DNA from: Panopea generosa
Lineage: Eukaryota; Mollusca; Bivalvia; Adapedonta; Hiatellidae
Length of the DNA: 64,000 bases
NCBI GenBank assembly: GCA_029582155.1
Contig: CM055898.1
Coordinates: forward strand, 25,149,339-25,213,338
Direction of reading: 5' to 3'
Part shown: positions 35,222-49,300 of the stretch, one piece after another
How the letters are laid out: each line of letters begins with the position of its first letter
Position numbering within the stretch: the stretch's first letter is position 1
Notes under the pieces: generated by a model
The model's input: the letters and a program-made list of their open reading frames with translations, nothing else
The model's database searches: none
What the model was told of the DNA's origin: nothing
Position numbers and translations under genes: made by a program

Positions 35222-37727
35222 AGCCTCTATGTTCAGCATAATTAGTTCGTCTTCATGTTTTTGTTTATGCTTGACATGTACATTTCCATTCATGTGTTGT
35301 TAATTTAGTTATTGATATAAATAGTGGTTTGTTAGAAGTGTAGGATATAACCAAACGGATTTCGTCAATGTTCTATGCCGCGATACGCTATACAACTATT
35401 TTCCTTTTAAGTGGTCCACGGCTTAAACAATGTCATCCAAGAAAAATGATTATTGATATTATATCGTTTATGTCGAAACAGATAGTTTATAAAAAATCTA
35501 GACTCTGGTCATTTTTACAAACATAAAATGCGGGGAATATTGTCATGCTGTATCTTGCTTTGATAAGGTTACTAGCCAATCAGCCGTTAGTAAGTATTGG
35601 TATTGAAACGTCATAACCGGCAAAATGTTACTTTTATACATTCTACAGAAACTGACGACTGTCACTGAAGGTCGATGTTCAATGACAGTTTAGTTCAAAC
35701 ATATACGTATATTGCTTACATAAATACAGTTATATTACTTAAACTGCATAACTGTTTATTATTAGAAACACACTACACATATGACTCCGTGGTTATATGA
35801 CTTTTTTGGTTTAAACATATTTTATTTCAAGAAAAGCATACATACAACCATACATACACTATCAATAAAGGATTAAAACGAGAGCAAAATGCTTATAGAG
35901 TTTCTTGCCTGTTTTTGTTTTTAATTTACATTTGGAGGTAGTTTGATACATATACTGTATTTAAGCATACATAAACTAATTATATATAATACCAGTCAGC
36001 CGGGAACAAAAGATATTGTACATTAAGTATATTAAGTATAATCAAAAGCTATTGGTGTTTACAGCAACATACAGGGGGCGTTGGTGAAATCATTTCTCGG
36101 TGATAAAAATATTTTCATGCTTTGTACGTTAAAATTGTTATATAAATATGTTGCATCTATGTATATAGTGATACATTGCATCAATAATTGTATTATTATC
36201 TTAGAGCGTCAGTTAAGAATCTCACCGTAAAGAAGAATGGTTAGCAAGATGGTTGTAAATCTAGAAATCGTGTCTGCGATTTGTATAAAGATTAAATTTC
36301 AGAAAGAAATGTTTTACATAATCGATACCTCCGCATGTGTATTTTGGAGAATTTTACATGTTCTTGCTTAACTCAAATTTGGAACACAATTTTCAGGGTT
36401 TATATATAAACACCAAAAAAAAGGCGCAACCACGTGACGAATCGGCCTCGAACTTGAACGTATTACTCTTGATGTGAGGTAGACAGTTAAAGGTGTGTGC
36501 GTTTGTTTGGTTATAGTTGAGCATTGAATGTTGATTTGGATATGGAACAAACTCGGACTATGGTTGACCTGAATGTTTTACTAACACTAGGTACGGTCCG
36601 TGCCTTAAAAATGTTAAAGGGTAAAGAAAGTAGTATTTGGCACATTCTCACATTTGAGAGTATTTTCACAAGTACAACTACACAATACAATTTTTCGAAT
36701 TACACGCATTTTTATTAGCGAATAATATACCATAACATCATAGACAAAGAGTGCAATAACTGAGCGGTTAATAGCTGCGATAACCGAAAGATAAGTACAA
36801 CTGTAGACAAAGCCTAGGTAATGTACACGCCAGACGGATTTACTGTTGCCTTCAGAGAATAAATCCTGCAATCGGTTCTGCTAGCCTTAAAGATATGATT
36901 GGATCCGACCACCATTTTAGAAGCTTTAACCTGTAGATAAATATATTAATTACAATTTCGTTTACATTAGTTTGTATAAAGACAATACGGTTTCCAAGAC
37001 CGGTATATTTGTCTTATTGTGAATACAAATGTTTAGACACAGTATAAATAAAACTTATCAAGGTCGGTAAGCTAACTTAAAATAAAAGCCTGATAAAAAA
37101 CATTTCTGACCTACTTTTCAGTCACATTCAATTTAGAAATATAATCATGCGGTACATAGCTATTCTGTTATCAAAGCAGACATAAATTCATGTCAGTTAA
37201 TACGTCAACACCAGTTTTAAGATCTCACAGCACAGTTGTGTCCCTTTATGTCACGGTAGCAAGATTTCTGCACTTTAAAATAGTCCTATGTTATTTGGTT
37301 TGAAATTTGCAAAATGTTTTTTGGGGTTAAAATTACTTGCTGCAAATGAATAAATCAAAAGCTGGCATAGCATATGCTACAAAAAGGCATCACTGGTGTT
37401 AAAAAAGTGAATTGTATAGGACTTTAACAGATACATGCATTTATGAGCATTTAAAAATAAATCTTAGGGAGTCACTGCATTGCCTTTCAAAAAAAAACAA
37501 CAAGCTGATCAACTTACCAGTCATTGTATATTTTGATGTGCCGATCAATTCGTGTTATGGAAAAAGATACTTTAAAAACAACTAAGTGAATTATTTTCTA
37601 ACGTGGAAATCCTAAACCATATTTTATATAGAACAAATGAGTAGTGAGACGTGAAGTATCAAATTCAGATTATTTAGCTAGTGGTTAATGAAAACATAAT
37701 CATATTATATATTATATTGTCAATTCA

Positions 37728-37925
37728 AGAGTCATGAGTTCGAATTCCCGTCCGACCACAGTCTCTACGATGACTGGCTAAGCACTTGGTTCTGTGACAA
37801 TGGATCTTCTACCTGAGTATAAGAGGAAAGTAGTACGTAACTCTCATATTTAAGGTGTGTTTAATATTAATTAATCGCCTAGCAATTCCTAGGAGCGATG
37901 ATTTGGTGACTGACCCGTCTTTATA
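37728..37925 (+). mobile_element. tRNA-derived SINE fragment
   Basis: The B-box-like GAGTTCGAATTCCCG is followed by a body ending in TTAATCGCCTAGC. The element at 52,151-52,400 has a similar GTTCGAATTTC head and TAAACGCCTAGCGG tail, so the two may be one family. Confidence 0.5.
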
Positions 37926-38459
37926 TACTGAAACACTGTCGAAAATGGCGAAAATGAAGGACATGATCAATTGTATTAAGATTTAATAACATTCATATAG
38001 TCGTACAACATTTATAGTCCAGTTAAATCGTGAACACATACTTTAGAGAATTGGAAAAGCACTTAACTTGATACTACTGTAGGGCAAGCAAAAAGATGAG
38101 CGTGAAACTCACTCTATAAATCTGATTTAGAGTGAAAATCCGAAATGTATAACATGTAAGAAATGCCTAATATTGTCTGTAATACCTACATAAACACAAA
38201 CACTTATCAGTATCATTAGTTAAAAGAATATATTTGAAATATTAAGATATAATAATGTATATAGATATATAATTATGTACCAATATGTTTTCGTGATAGT
38301 TTCTTTTATTTCTATATAGCATGAATATTCACTGTGTAATACGTTTTTATTTTCAATATGGTTTATTGTTTGCTTGTGCATATATAAGATTGAAATAAAT
38401 ATAAACACATTTTTGCCGTGGTTAAAAACATCTTATTAAATAAAACATTCAGCACTTAC

Positions 38460-38664
38460 CGAGCTGCTTGTTTGAAACCATCCTCCGTGTTCCGGCGTGA
38501 TGATCGATTTGCATTTTGTGTATGAAAGTTCCCCACTGTTCTGCCAAATGCCAACAAGGTCGCCAACTTGAGCGTGTAGTTGGTCTGTCTCGTTGATTCG
38601 GACCGTATATTTCCTGTCTTCAACCGTAGTTATTACGTTTTGACCAGCAAACTGGTAGGTATTC
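38460..38664 (-). CDS. Exon 20: beta-rich module, second half
   Basis: AACAG acceptor, donor CG|gtaagt, 205 bases, ending at phase 0. It reads NTYQFAGQNVITTVEDRKYT, then LHAQVGDLVGIWQNSGELSY and ends GWFQTSSS. The 'V-GD-VGIW---G-LSY' pattern looks like a beta-sandwich module seen in invertebrate extracellular proteins, which I cannot name. One cysteine (YTKCKS) is present. Confidence 0.8.
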
Positions 38665-41600
38665 CTGTTTAAAAAGGTAAAAGGTATGTTTAATAATGCT
38701 AACTTTTGCAAATAAAACAAACAGGTTTTATGAAGATAAAATAATATAATAACAGTATTACCACTTTCATTACACAACATAAACTGCAAATGTCATACAT
38801 GTAAGTCAAATGACATGCGAGTCAAAATCACAAATCTGTATAGTCATTTTGGTAAAAATGAAATAGAATTCTAATTATGTTAGTCAAGAAGAAAAACTAC
38901 GAAATTAAGGCAATCACTCCCTTTGAGTTTTTTAATTGTTTATTTTTTACTTAATGAACGACATAAAATATTTGTCAATTTTCCTTGCAGTTATTATTGT
39001 AGTGTGTTCCCGTTTCTGTAACTGTGATGTACGGAACAGGTTTTGGAAATGGATTTGATTTAAAAGTATACATACGTTACATTTGTTGCCCGCCATAGTT
39101 GAAAACTAACAGTGCCGACATAGTTGCTGTAGAATGTCCATGACGTCACCATACCTTCCACGTTAAACTTCATATCCGGATTGGTATTGTTCACAAGAAT
39201 GAGAGAGTATTTTTTGGTTCCTGTTTTGCTGCGCCTGTAATTAGCTTTGTCCACAAACTGGTCAACAGATGACGTCACTTCCGGAACTAGAATTGAATGA
39301 ATGAATTATATATTTAATAATTCAATTAATTAACAATTTAATTAATAAAACACTTAATTATGAACGAATGAATGAATGACTGAATAAATGAATTACTAAT
39401 TAATGAAATATAAATTAATTAGTTAATGAGAATAAATGTCTTTTCTGAATGACAATGTACTATAAAACATGTTTTATCTATATATGTTAACGTTTGTAAA
39501 TTGATGAGACTATAATGTATTTATATATATATATATATCTAGCAGGAGAAATGACGTCCATGGTACACAATATAAAGAATCAATATATATGATAAAATAT
39601 AACTTCATGAAAGAAAACAAGAAAAATAAATAGTGTGTCAGTCAATAGCTATACATAGCTAATGTTTATTGTGTTATGTTCCATGCCGACTATAAATACA
39701 CTTTTGTATCTTGTATCTTGTACGTCTTAAGCATGCCAAAGATTAATCCAGTTAAACCAGACATGGATTGTAATATATATTCATATATATATATATATAT
39801 ATTGTTGTAAGCATTTTTTAAAATATATATATATATAGTCAATATTTACTCACTGGAACAAGTTGGCGAAGTTCCTGTTAGAGATCCGGATAGAAGACAG
39901 GCTCTTGTTAAGTCCCCATTTGTATGAAAGTAACCGACATTACATTGGTATTGTACATACTGGGAAAACAACAAAAATATTGTTGTGAACTTTATTGCAC
40001 AGAAAATAAGGCTTTCACCAAACCTTACTGTCTGAAACTGGAGATCAGCTAGTATAGGTGAGCGTATCGTCTCTAAACATGTGTTCCAAATGTTCTAAAT
40101 ATTATTAAAATGATCGTGGTTATATTAGCTATGAAAGCAATAAGAATAAAAAAACAAGTTCATTGCACAACTATTCGACATCAAAGTAATGACCTTATCT
40201 TCTTATTAAAGAACCATATCCTCTTTAATCACAATTTACCTGATTTTAGGCAAATATGATGTGCACATCATGACACCGTTTTAAACATTACAATTTATGA
40301 CATACTAGTATATGACTTATTCTTATAAAATATCAATATAAAACAAAATACACCTCTCCAACTGCTAAAGTGCTTGATCCATGAACACGCTGTCCACTGT
40401 CAGACAAATTGGCGTCATCGGTACATGGTGTACGTTGCGGTTTGCATACTAAAAATAAAAATAATGAAATAACGATATAAATTAGAATTAAAATACAGCA
40501 TACATTTCTTGTCATTATTGAATAAAACTGTGCAAAACTGGATACCATTCAACCACTTACAGGACTTTGCCCTTTTGAGAATAGAAACGGAATTATGTTA
40601 AAATAGTTAGCGTATTTATGCCATCCAGGACTAACAGGTGGTATGTTAACCTAACCACTCTTTCATGGGATCTTGGAAGATTATATAGTGCTCGAGCACA
40701 CATCTCCGCAAGTTCTTGGGATCCTGGAAGATTATATAGTGCTCGAGCACACATCTCCGCAAGTTCTTGGGATCCTGGAAGATTATATAGTGCTCGAGCA
40801 CACATCTCCGCAAGTTCTTGGGATCCTGGAAGATTATATAGTGCTCGAGCACACATCTCCGCAAGTTACTGGGATCCTGGAAGATTATATAGTGCTCGAG
40901 CACACATCTCCGCAAGTTCTTGGGATCCTGGAAGATTATATAGTGCTCGAGCACACATCTCCGCAAGTTACTGGGATCCTGGAAGATTATATAGTGCTCG
41001 AGCACACATCTCCGCAAGTTACTGGGATCCTGGAAGATTATATAGTGCTCAAGCACACATCTCCGCAAGTTCTTGGGATCCTGGAAGATTATATAGTGCT
41101 CGAGCACACATCTCCGCAAGTTCTTGGGATCCTGGAAGATTATATAGTGCTCAAGCACACATCTCCGCAAGTTCTTGGGATCCTGGAAGATTATATAGTG
41201 CTCAAGCACACATCTCCGCAAGTTACTGGGATCCTGGAAGATTATATAGTGCTCAAGCACACATCTCCGCAAGTTCTTGGGATCCTGGAAGATTATATAG
41301 TGCTCGAGCACACATCTCCGCAAGTTACTGGGATCCTGGAAGATTAGATAGTGCTCGAGCACACATCTCTGCACGTTTTCTGGCAGCTTTCTCACTTAAT
41401 CATCGGTGAGAGACAAATGACATTGAGAGCTTATGTATTTGATCCATCACGGAAAATGTGGCTATGCGGGGATTTGAACTCACGACGCCTGGGTTGATAG
41501 CCATGCGCGCAACTAAGCTAAATGAGCCCAGCTACGAAATTGAATCCGCATACAAAGTGAGATATTTTAATTTTATCCGAACATGATGTAGACATAGCCT

Positions 41601-44600
41601 TTATTTAAACAAGGATGTAAACCTTATATTCATCAGAAAAAAAAACATTGAAAGAAAGAATATAATCAAATTCTAACAACCTTTTTCCACAAAAACATGT
41701 TTTAACCATAGTATTTAAAAAATTGCATTGAAGTCACATATGGTAATTTGGTAATGGTTTATCATTCAAAGCAAGTCATTCAGTTTCGTAGCCTTTAAGG
41801 CAACTGGAATTATTGTATACATTATATTTAGATAAATTAATATACATGATAATTTATCACATCGTGACCAACCTCCGACGCCGCATGTTTTCCTACAGTT
41901 GTGCCAGGCAAAGCTCGGCTGATTCTCACACATTTTGGGTATTTTTTTAAGTATCTGCTCACAATCATCTAATTGGTCGAGACATACAATAGGCGTGGCT
42001 GCAATAAAGTTAAAATGTCAATTTTAATTAAACGAGTGTCCAGTCTGTATGAGGAACGAATCTTATAGTGGTAAAACTTGTGACCCATTCCCATTTCAAA
42101 TATAGCACTGAAATAAATGTTTAGGCTAAATTATTAAACAAAGTGCATACCTGTTGGCGCGTATTCGCAGACGACATTGTATTTATGATACTTGCCCTCA
42201 CGACAGGTCTTATCGTTCCATTTCGATTTTTGGCTGACAACGCAATCTTCCCCGCCACGATAGTTATTTGGTTGATCTGTTATAACGTAAAGATACAATT
42301 CAGTGGTATTGAACTATTTTTTTCTATTCTTCATTACTTTATATATAGAACCAGAAACGAATTAAACAATAAATATATATTGCAAACCTTGTATTATGTC
42401 ATTTTCAATCAATAAACCAGACGCTACAATAATATCAATCAAAATGGGAAGGCGTATTGATATTTATTGTATTCTAGTTTATGTTTTCATGAATCTTTCT
42501 TCTAGGAACGCCATTTAGTTTTTATACATACCCTATTCACTAATTTCTTGGTCAGATTCCTCAGTAAACGTGTTTGTTTACTTACATGGTTGTTTTCAAA
42601 ACAATCTTTTTCAAATATCTAAATTCCATTTACTGTAGTTCAATTGTATGTCGCCTTGCGAATACCAAGCCCGCCCAACTAGCATGACAAGGATATAGCC
42701 TTTGTTACTTACACTGCGCTCTCAAAGTCAAATCGTTATTGTTTTTGTATGCGTAAAACACATCATGAACTACGCTTATTCTATTCTTATACTACTCCAC
42801 CTATTTTAGTCAGAATTGAACATGAAAGCTAAAGAGTTTTTTAACGAATGTCAAATAGAAGAAGTTGGTGCCACAGAAGTCATTGTTGAACGTCAAATGT
42901 ACAACGGGCTTCACGCGATAAATAGCACAAAACAGATTGTGTTAAAACTTATAAAAGAGTGGAATGCCACCCCTCAATTCTAAATACAACGTCTTATTTG
43001 CAGTATATGGCGCAGACGACAAGCAGTAGTGAACGCAAACGGTGGTCACACATGATACTGATTTGTGAACTTTGTTTTTCACCCCAATTCAAGACAATGC
43101 CACACGGAAGTCACATATCATTCTTTCTTTTATCAGACCTTGGTTAAGAAGCTCTTTAAGTTTATTTTATGTTCAATGTTTACAAATAAATTAGGTAAAT
43201 CAGTATCAAAATACAATGAGTACATTTCATGGTGCGTCTTCACTGACCGTCAGTATATTTACCTGACTCCCAGTTACTGTAACTAAGGGGCGAACCATCT
43301 TGCCAATGCCATACTCGAGATTCGTCAGCTTCCAGACCTATCCAAGCAACTGCCACCTGTTCCCTATTGGTAAAGATAGATAATAAATTTATATAACTTG
43401 TCTATGATATACATACATAACTAATGTAACTAATGGTGTTATAACTTGTAGTTCAATCCATCTGACTATGTTACGTATATTTGTTATCTTCTGGCATTTA
43501 TTTGTATATGTCGATATATATACTATACATAATAAAATGTACTCAAACCAAACTGTCAGACTGACGTTAAAAACCATCATATACTTTTCATTCAGTGCTG
43601 ATATTATGTCTGGCTTTGAAAAATAAACGTAGCCATTGTCGTTCGGATATAGATATCACTTAATCCGGTGCTAGCGGAGTGTGAGAGTGTTGCATATTTA
43701 ATCCGGTGCTAGCGGAGTGTGAGCGTGTTGCATATTTAATCCGGTGCTAGCGGAGTGTGAGCGTGTTGCATATTTAATCCGGTGCTAGCGGAGTGTGAGA
43801 GTGTTGCATATTTAATCCGGTGCTAGCGGAGTGTGAGCGTGTTGCATATTTAATCCGGTGCTAGCGGAGTGTGAGAGTGTTGCATATTTAATCCGGTGCT
43901 AGCGGAGTGTGAGCGTGTTGCATATTTAATCCGGTGCTAGCGGAGTGTGAGCGTGTTGCATATTTAATGCGGTGCCAGCGGAATGTGAGCGTGTTTCATA
44001 TTTTATTATTCTCTGTAACGGAATCTGTTACGGCAAACCAAGTCTGATATTTTCTTTTATTTTACTAATCGCGTTCTGAGATTCTAAAGAAGCCTTCTAT
44101 CAGATATAATTTGTACAGGTCACGTGTCAATTTTAAGCTGTATGCTGCTATTAATATATGACTTACATATCATATATTAATAAAAAATAAAAGTACGATT
44201 TCAACTTTAATTGAGAATTAATCAATTGCATAAATCCGTATGTACATCTCTCTGAAAATAATGCAATACTTTCATATTACAGTACTGTTCGTTTTATCAC
44301 TCAGATCGAATTTTATTATTATAAATAAGAAGATCAAGACACTTTATTCTACATATGAATGCATTTCATCATATACTTCTGCTGATATAACAAAATATTT
44401 TCTTACTTATCATAATTAACAATCTCGTCCATGATTTGTTGTACTTCAGCAGAGTCTACAGTTATAAGGTGTGCATCCAGATCAGCGCAAGCATTCTTTG
44501 CCGACTCAAAATTGAGGTTAACTTCCAATCCCAGCCATTTAAAACACTTTTGACCATAGATGGCCCAGTCAGTCCTGCAAGCTGAAATAACAAATGGGTA

Positions 44601-46248
44601 CTTGTTTACAAAACTTACGAATGGTCATATCTTTCCAGTTAACATATTCGGCAACTCACTGAGAGTCATCGATGTGTGAATGTTGTCAGAGAGACGCGAG
44701 CGAACAGAGACATTGCTGATTACAACATAAAAACCAAAGGTCTATATTAGTGGACCACTTTTTATAAGCAGTCTATACAAGAAATTAATACTTATCATGT
44801 TCGTTCGTGCATTTCGCAAGTATTCAATGAGTTCATTATTTAAAGGCTATAACATAATTGTTTTGTCTCGTCATCTTGTTTGTCGGTTGTGCCTCTTTAC
44901 AAATGTTTAATGAATTATTTACATTTGTGCTTTGTTGTGGCGGCTGAAATCTGAAATTATTCGCATTCTGTTTTAGACTATATTTTTCTATTTATAATGC
45001 TCTGAAAAATTGTAGAAATAACTATCTAGAGATGTTCAGAAGAGGTTGCTGCACGGGTAACCGCCTTAAAAAGGTCAGCAGCGGGCTTAAATTGTATTAT
45101 ATGGCATATGATATACCACGCATTAATTCGGTTACGAAATATTATGAAGAACGGTGATTCTACTTAGATTCATGCTGAGGTCTTTCTCCACCAATAAAAC
45201 TGGATATGCCATATATAATCAGATATATGTTGAAAACGTATGTTTAACCTTATTTGGTCACGAACCTCTCAGTAGTGTAACATCCTTTTTAAAAAAGTAT
45301 TAAATATAGTCAGTCCTTTCAATGGTAACTTACCTGAACATACAAAATTGAGATGGGTCCAGGTGCCTTCCGATGTGCAAGTTCGTGTTCTTTTGTCCTT
45401 AGTTGAAGGACACGTGTATGTTACCACATCTCCAAGCTTGTATGTCTCCTTGACTGGTGACGCAGCTATTCCACTCACATCAGCAGGTTTGGAACACGTT
45501 ACTGCATTGGTTATTAATTGAAATAAACAATAAATCTTGAAAGAACGAATACATTTATTATATTTCTTAGTTTTTCAGATTGTATTTTGTCTCATATCAG
45601 CAGGTTTCAAACATCTGTCTTGACTGACTACGACTCGGTGTTAGTTAATAACGTTAAATTATACTAGATATAAAATAAAAATCAAATGAAACTGTACATA
45701 TCTTATATTTTTTTTAATTACTTAACTTCAGAAATTCAGAAATATTTAGGTATTTGGAGAGTTCATAATGTATTCAAGACTAAGACATTAACAGCAAGAG
45801 TTGATAATTGCAGGTTTAAAGTCGATGTTTTTTTCTCGTTTTACATACAATTACGGTCAATATACACCATAACTGCCATGACATTTGTTTACAAATTTGA
45901 TTAACACACACCATTATGTTCATAACATTTACGAATATTTACATACATGTTATGATATTTAAAAATGAATATTTCTTCATTGTACCTGAACTCTTCTTTG
46001 AATGGCTTTCACATTTTCCACAGGTTTCCATACATTTATGATGAGCCTCTCCATTCTCGTTTGACGAGCAGAAATTTGAATCTGCCGCCAACCTGGCCGC
46101 ACAGTCATCGTCCATATCGTAAAAGCTTCCTGAAATAATACGTGTAACAGGTTATTTCATATTGTATGAGAATGAAGACATTGTTTGGACAATCGCTGTA
46201 TGTGAGTATTGATGTTGAATACATATCATACTTTAGGAAACCGATTCA

Positions 46249-46333
<85 letters not shown>

Positions 46334-49300
46334 GCTTATTTTTGTATGTTTTATACTCTTACTGCTTAATTATTCTTTTTAAGATGCAAACGGAAAAAAT
46401 ATAATAAACAAATAAACACAATCCAGCATGTTTATAAACCAAATGCAATTATTGTTTTGATTATCGATTCACTAGGTCCATGGGATGCATGTTCGAAATG
46501 TAAAAGAATTTAAAAAGAATCACTTGAACGAAAGGTGTTCGTTACCTGACATGCAGGCATCACAGTTTTGTCTCTCACATAATTCTGAATTCGTGTAACA
46601 CCAAGGCTGAGTGCCCAAGACTACATTACGGCAGTAGTTATGCAATGTCAAACCGGCATCCGCAGTTCTGAAATGTTTATGAATAACAACAAAGGAACTA
46701 TTTTCACAATTATTTAATCGTTTAAATTAAATATAAAAAATGAATACATGAAGGACTACTCCCCTTCCATCCAGTCACCTAATTTCTGGAGAAAAAAAAC
46801 GGCATGTAGTTCTGATATAGATTAAGATGTATCTTAATGTGTTGTATGTAATTATCACCAAAACAACAATACGCGGTAACATTATAAGAGAGACTTAGTG
46901 TTAAAAACTGACATTTTTCACACATGATTTTTGGTTAACCTATATCTTTTTTCAAGATTTCCATAATTGTTTCTTGTTTCAATTTCAGAAAGATATGTCA
47001 AGCCATTAACAATAAAATGTATGATCATGATTATCATGTCACATTTTTCATTTCGAAGTAATTGTTAATTAAATGTCGCTTTGTTTGTACCAAACTTACA
47101 ATGTGCCACACTTCAAAACAATCTTAACACCTAGTGAATTCGTGTCGGCATAGTTATAAAAGAAAATAATAACAAATACTAATTGAAAAAAGAAAAGTTT
47201 TCATTATCGTTATATTGTATTATTGCATTTCATTCTCTTATGCAGACAAACACAAAAAATCAATATGATTTATTACCAACCAATTTGATAGGTTATCTGG
47301 GGTGATGTTTACCAAGCATTCATAAGAATATTCTTAGGCGTAAGTTTGAACATCTAAATTTCAGCCGTAGATATTTAGTTTACCATGGCAGATAGAATAA
47401 ATGTGAGAGTTTATCTAATATATATTAGATGTACCTATCTGCTCGTCATTTTTTATTTATATCAATGGTATCTAATTGTTGAGTTTAAACGTACGAATAT
47501 TTTTAAAAATGGTTGGTGTAAACCAACTATGATATTTAAAGGAATATATTAAATAAAAATCTAATTTTATTTTTTCTCGCTACGACTTTCATTAATAAAA
47601 CACGTTCATGTACATTATTTCAATACTCATGCCGCCGTCTAGAATTGTATTAACATAAATATTTGTGGCAAATACATATATACCGTTTTGTATATTTTCC
47701 ATATATTCTTATAATTTTATTCTTATATATTCGTATATATTCGTTAATCTTACCTTGGATCAAACGCTGCGTACGGACAATGGGCGACTTCTGCCCATGG
47801 AAGACATGGTTCCAAGCTTTTGGTATAATTAACAGTTCCCGCATAGCTGCCGTCAATTCCATCTTTTGTATAGCACAAGTCTTCATCTGTAAAATAAAGG
47901 TATGGTTAACTATTGTATAGGATATAGCTACAGGTATTTAGTCAATTACGTTAACGATCTACCCCTCTAATGACCCTGACGGATGCTTACAGGAATACTA
48001 ATACAAAGTTAAGCTGAGTATGTTTGTAGTTTACACCATGCACATGCGCACGCCACTTCAATCGATGATCTGGCACGTGAATGACTATCGCCCCACCAAA
48101 CGGCCACGTGGTATTGTTTGTCCAAGTAAATACAGTGTAGTGTTTACTTGGACATCTTTATCTTGTCTATGGAAAATGATGGAGTAGCAACCAATATCGA
48201 TCGCTGTCTGGATTATCGACTTGTTTGATTGACAGTCCATGTTATGTCAATTGTAGGATGCCGGTTGCCGGTGGCTTCTTTTATACACAATATCTCATAG
48301 AGATGTGAGGACCGAAGAATAGCGATGTTCAGCTCACCCATTGACCTAGTTTATGCGTCCTAGTGAACCTGTTGACGACTTTTCTACTGACCGTTTCAAG
48401 GTGGTATATATGTATGGTACTTATTATGGTTATTCTGTGAAAAGGTTGCGTTTATATTTTGATTTTAAAATTGCCCTTGAGTGTAAAACAATTTATTCAA
48501 ACATATCTATCAATGCTGTAGATACAGTTTAACTTATTATAAACGTTCTGTGGAATTTGCTTTGATACATGATATAAATATGAGCTAGAATACACCAGTA
48601 TGTGTGATGACCTTGATATTGTGGCCGGGTGGTCTAAAGTGCCGTCTCAAGACGACTTACCTCTCACGCTCAGGTCGTAGGTTCGAGTCCCGCTCGCTCG
48701 AAAAAACTTTATTTGAGAAAGTTTGCCAGTTGTTTGCGGAAGGACTGTGGTTCTACCCAGATTCATTCTGAGGTCTTCCTCCACCAATAAAAATGGATAT
48801 GCCATATATAACCTGAAATAGCGTTTAACCCCATTAAAAAAATAAAATAAAGGGGCATGTATCTTATTATTAAAACGCATCATATTTCACACATTTGTGT
48901 CCACACATGACAAAAGTGCAATGCATATGCTATTTTCATTATTTTTATCAGTATGACAGAAGAAAAATCCAATGCAATTGATCAATTTGTATTTTCAGAA
49001 GGTTTTAATCTTTTCAAAACTAGCATGACTTTGCTAGTGTTATATAAAACGTTACTAATTTCTTAAATATGTAGTTTTAGACAGTCCTGCTTAGAGAGTG
49101 ATATCTTCGTGTGGTTATATGTAAAGATTTTAGAATGAACAAGAACCGATTTCAACATTGTCTTTAAACTATGTTGGTTATTTATTTAAAAAAACCCGAA
49201 GTGTTTGAATTTATCACGAAATAAATCTTACACGTGAACTAGATTATAATTAATTGTGAATTCATAGAACGAGATATAATGCTAATAATCAATTTTTAGT

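Larger units (their letters stand above)
34431..38459. other. No gene recognised; downstream of the last exon found
   Basis: The remaining 3' exon(s) and polyadenylation site of the ApeC mosaic gene should be here or beyond, but I saw no phase-compatible exon with recognisable content. An 85-codon minus-strand frame at 36,614-36,871 follows an AG but is hydrophobic and unfamiliar. A short palindromic element and a SINE are annotated separately. Confidence 0.4.

Noticed and set aside
36614..36871. Minus-strand 85-codon frame as the final exon of the mosaic gene
   Set aside because: It follows an AG but has no recognisable content, an unusual hydrophobic composition and no supporting domain; kept only as a remote possibility.
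40618..41409. Open frames of 263, 249 and 224 codons on both strands
   Set aside because: They result from a 51-base repeat unit without stops; both strands and several frames are equally open, and the array lies in an intron inside a SINE.
41458..41545. Minus-strand tRNA gene
   Set aside because: The A and B boxes look good, but the acceptor stem pairs poorly and the sequence runs directly into a SINE body.
46166..46369. Plus-strand frame with poly-Val-Cys and poly-Ser-Leu
   Set aside because: It is only the translation of the GT/CT microsatellite.
48621..48710. Functional tRNA-Ser/Leu gene
   Set aside because: The A and B boxes are present but the sequence continues into a conserved body shared with 1,118-1,325, so it is the head of a SINE.
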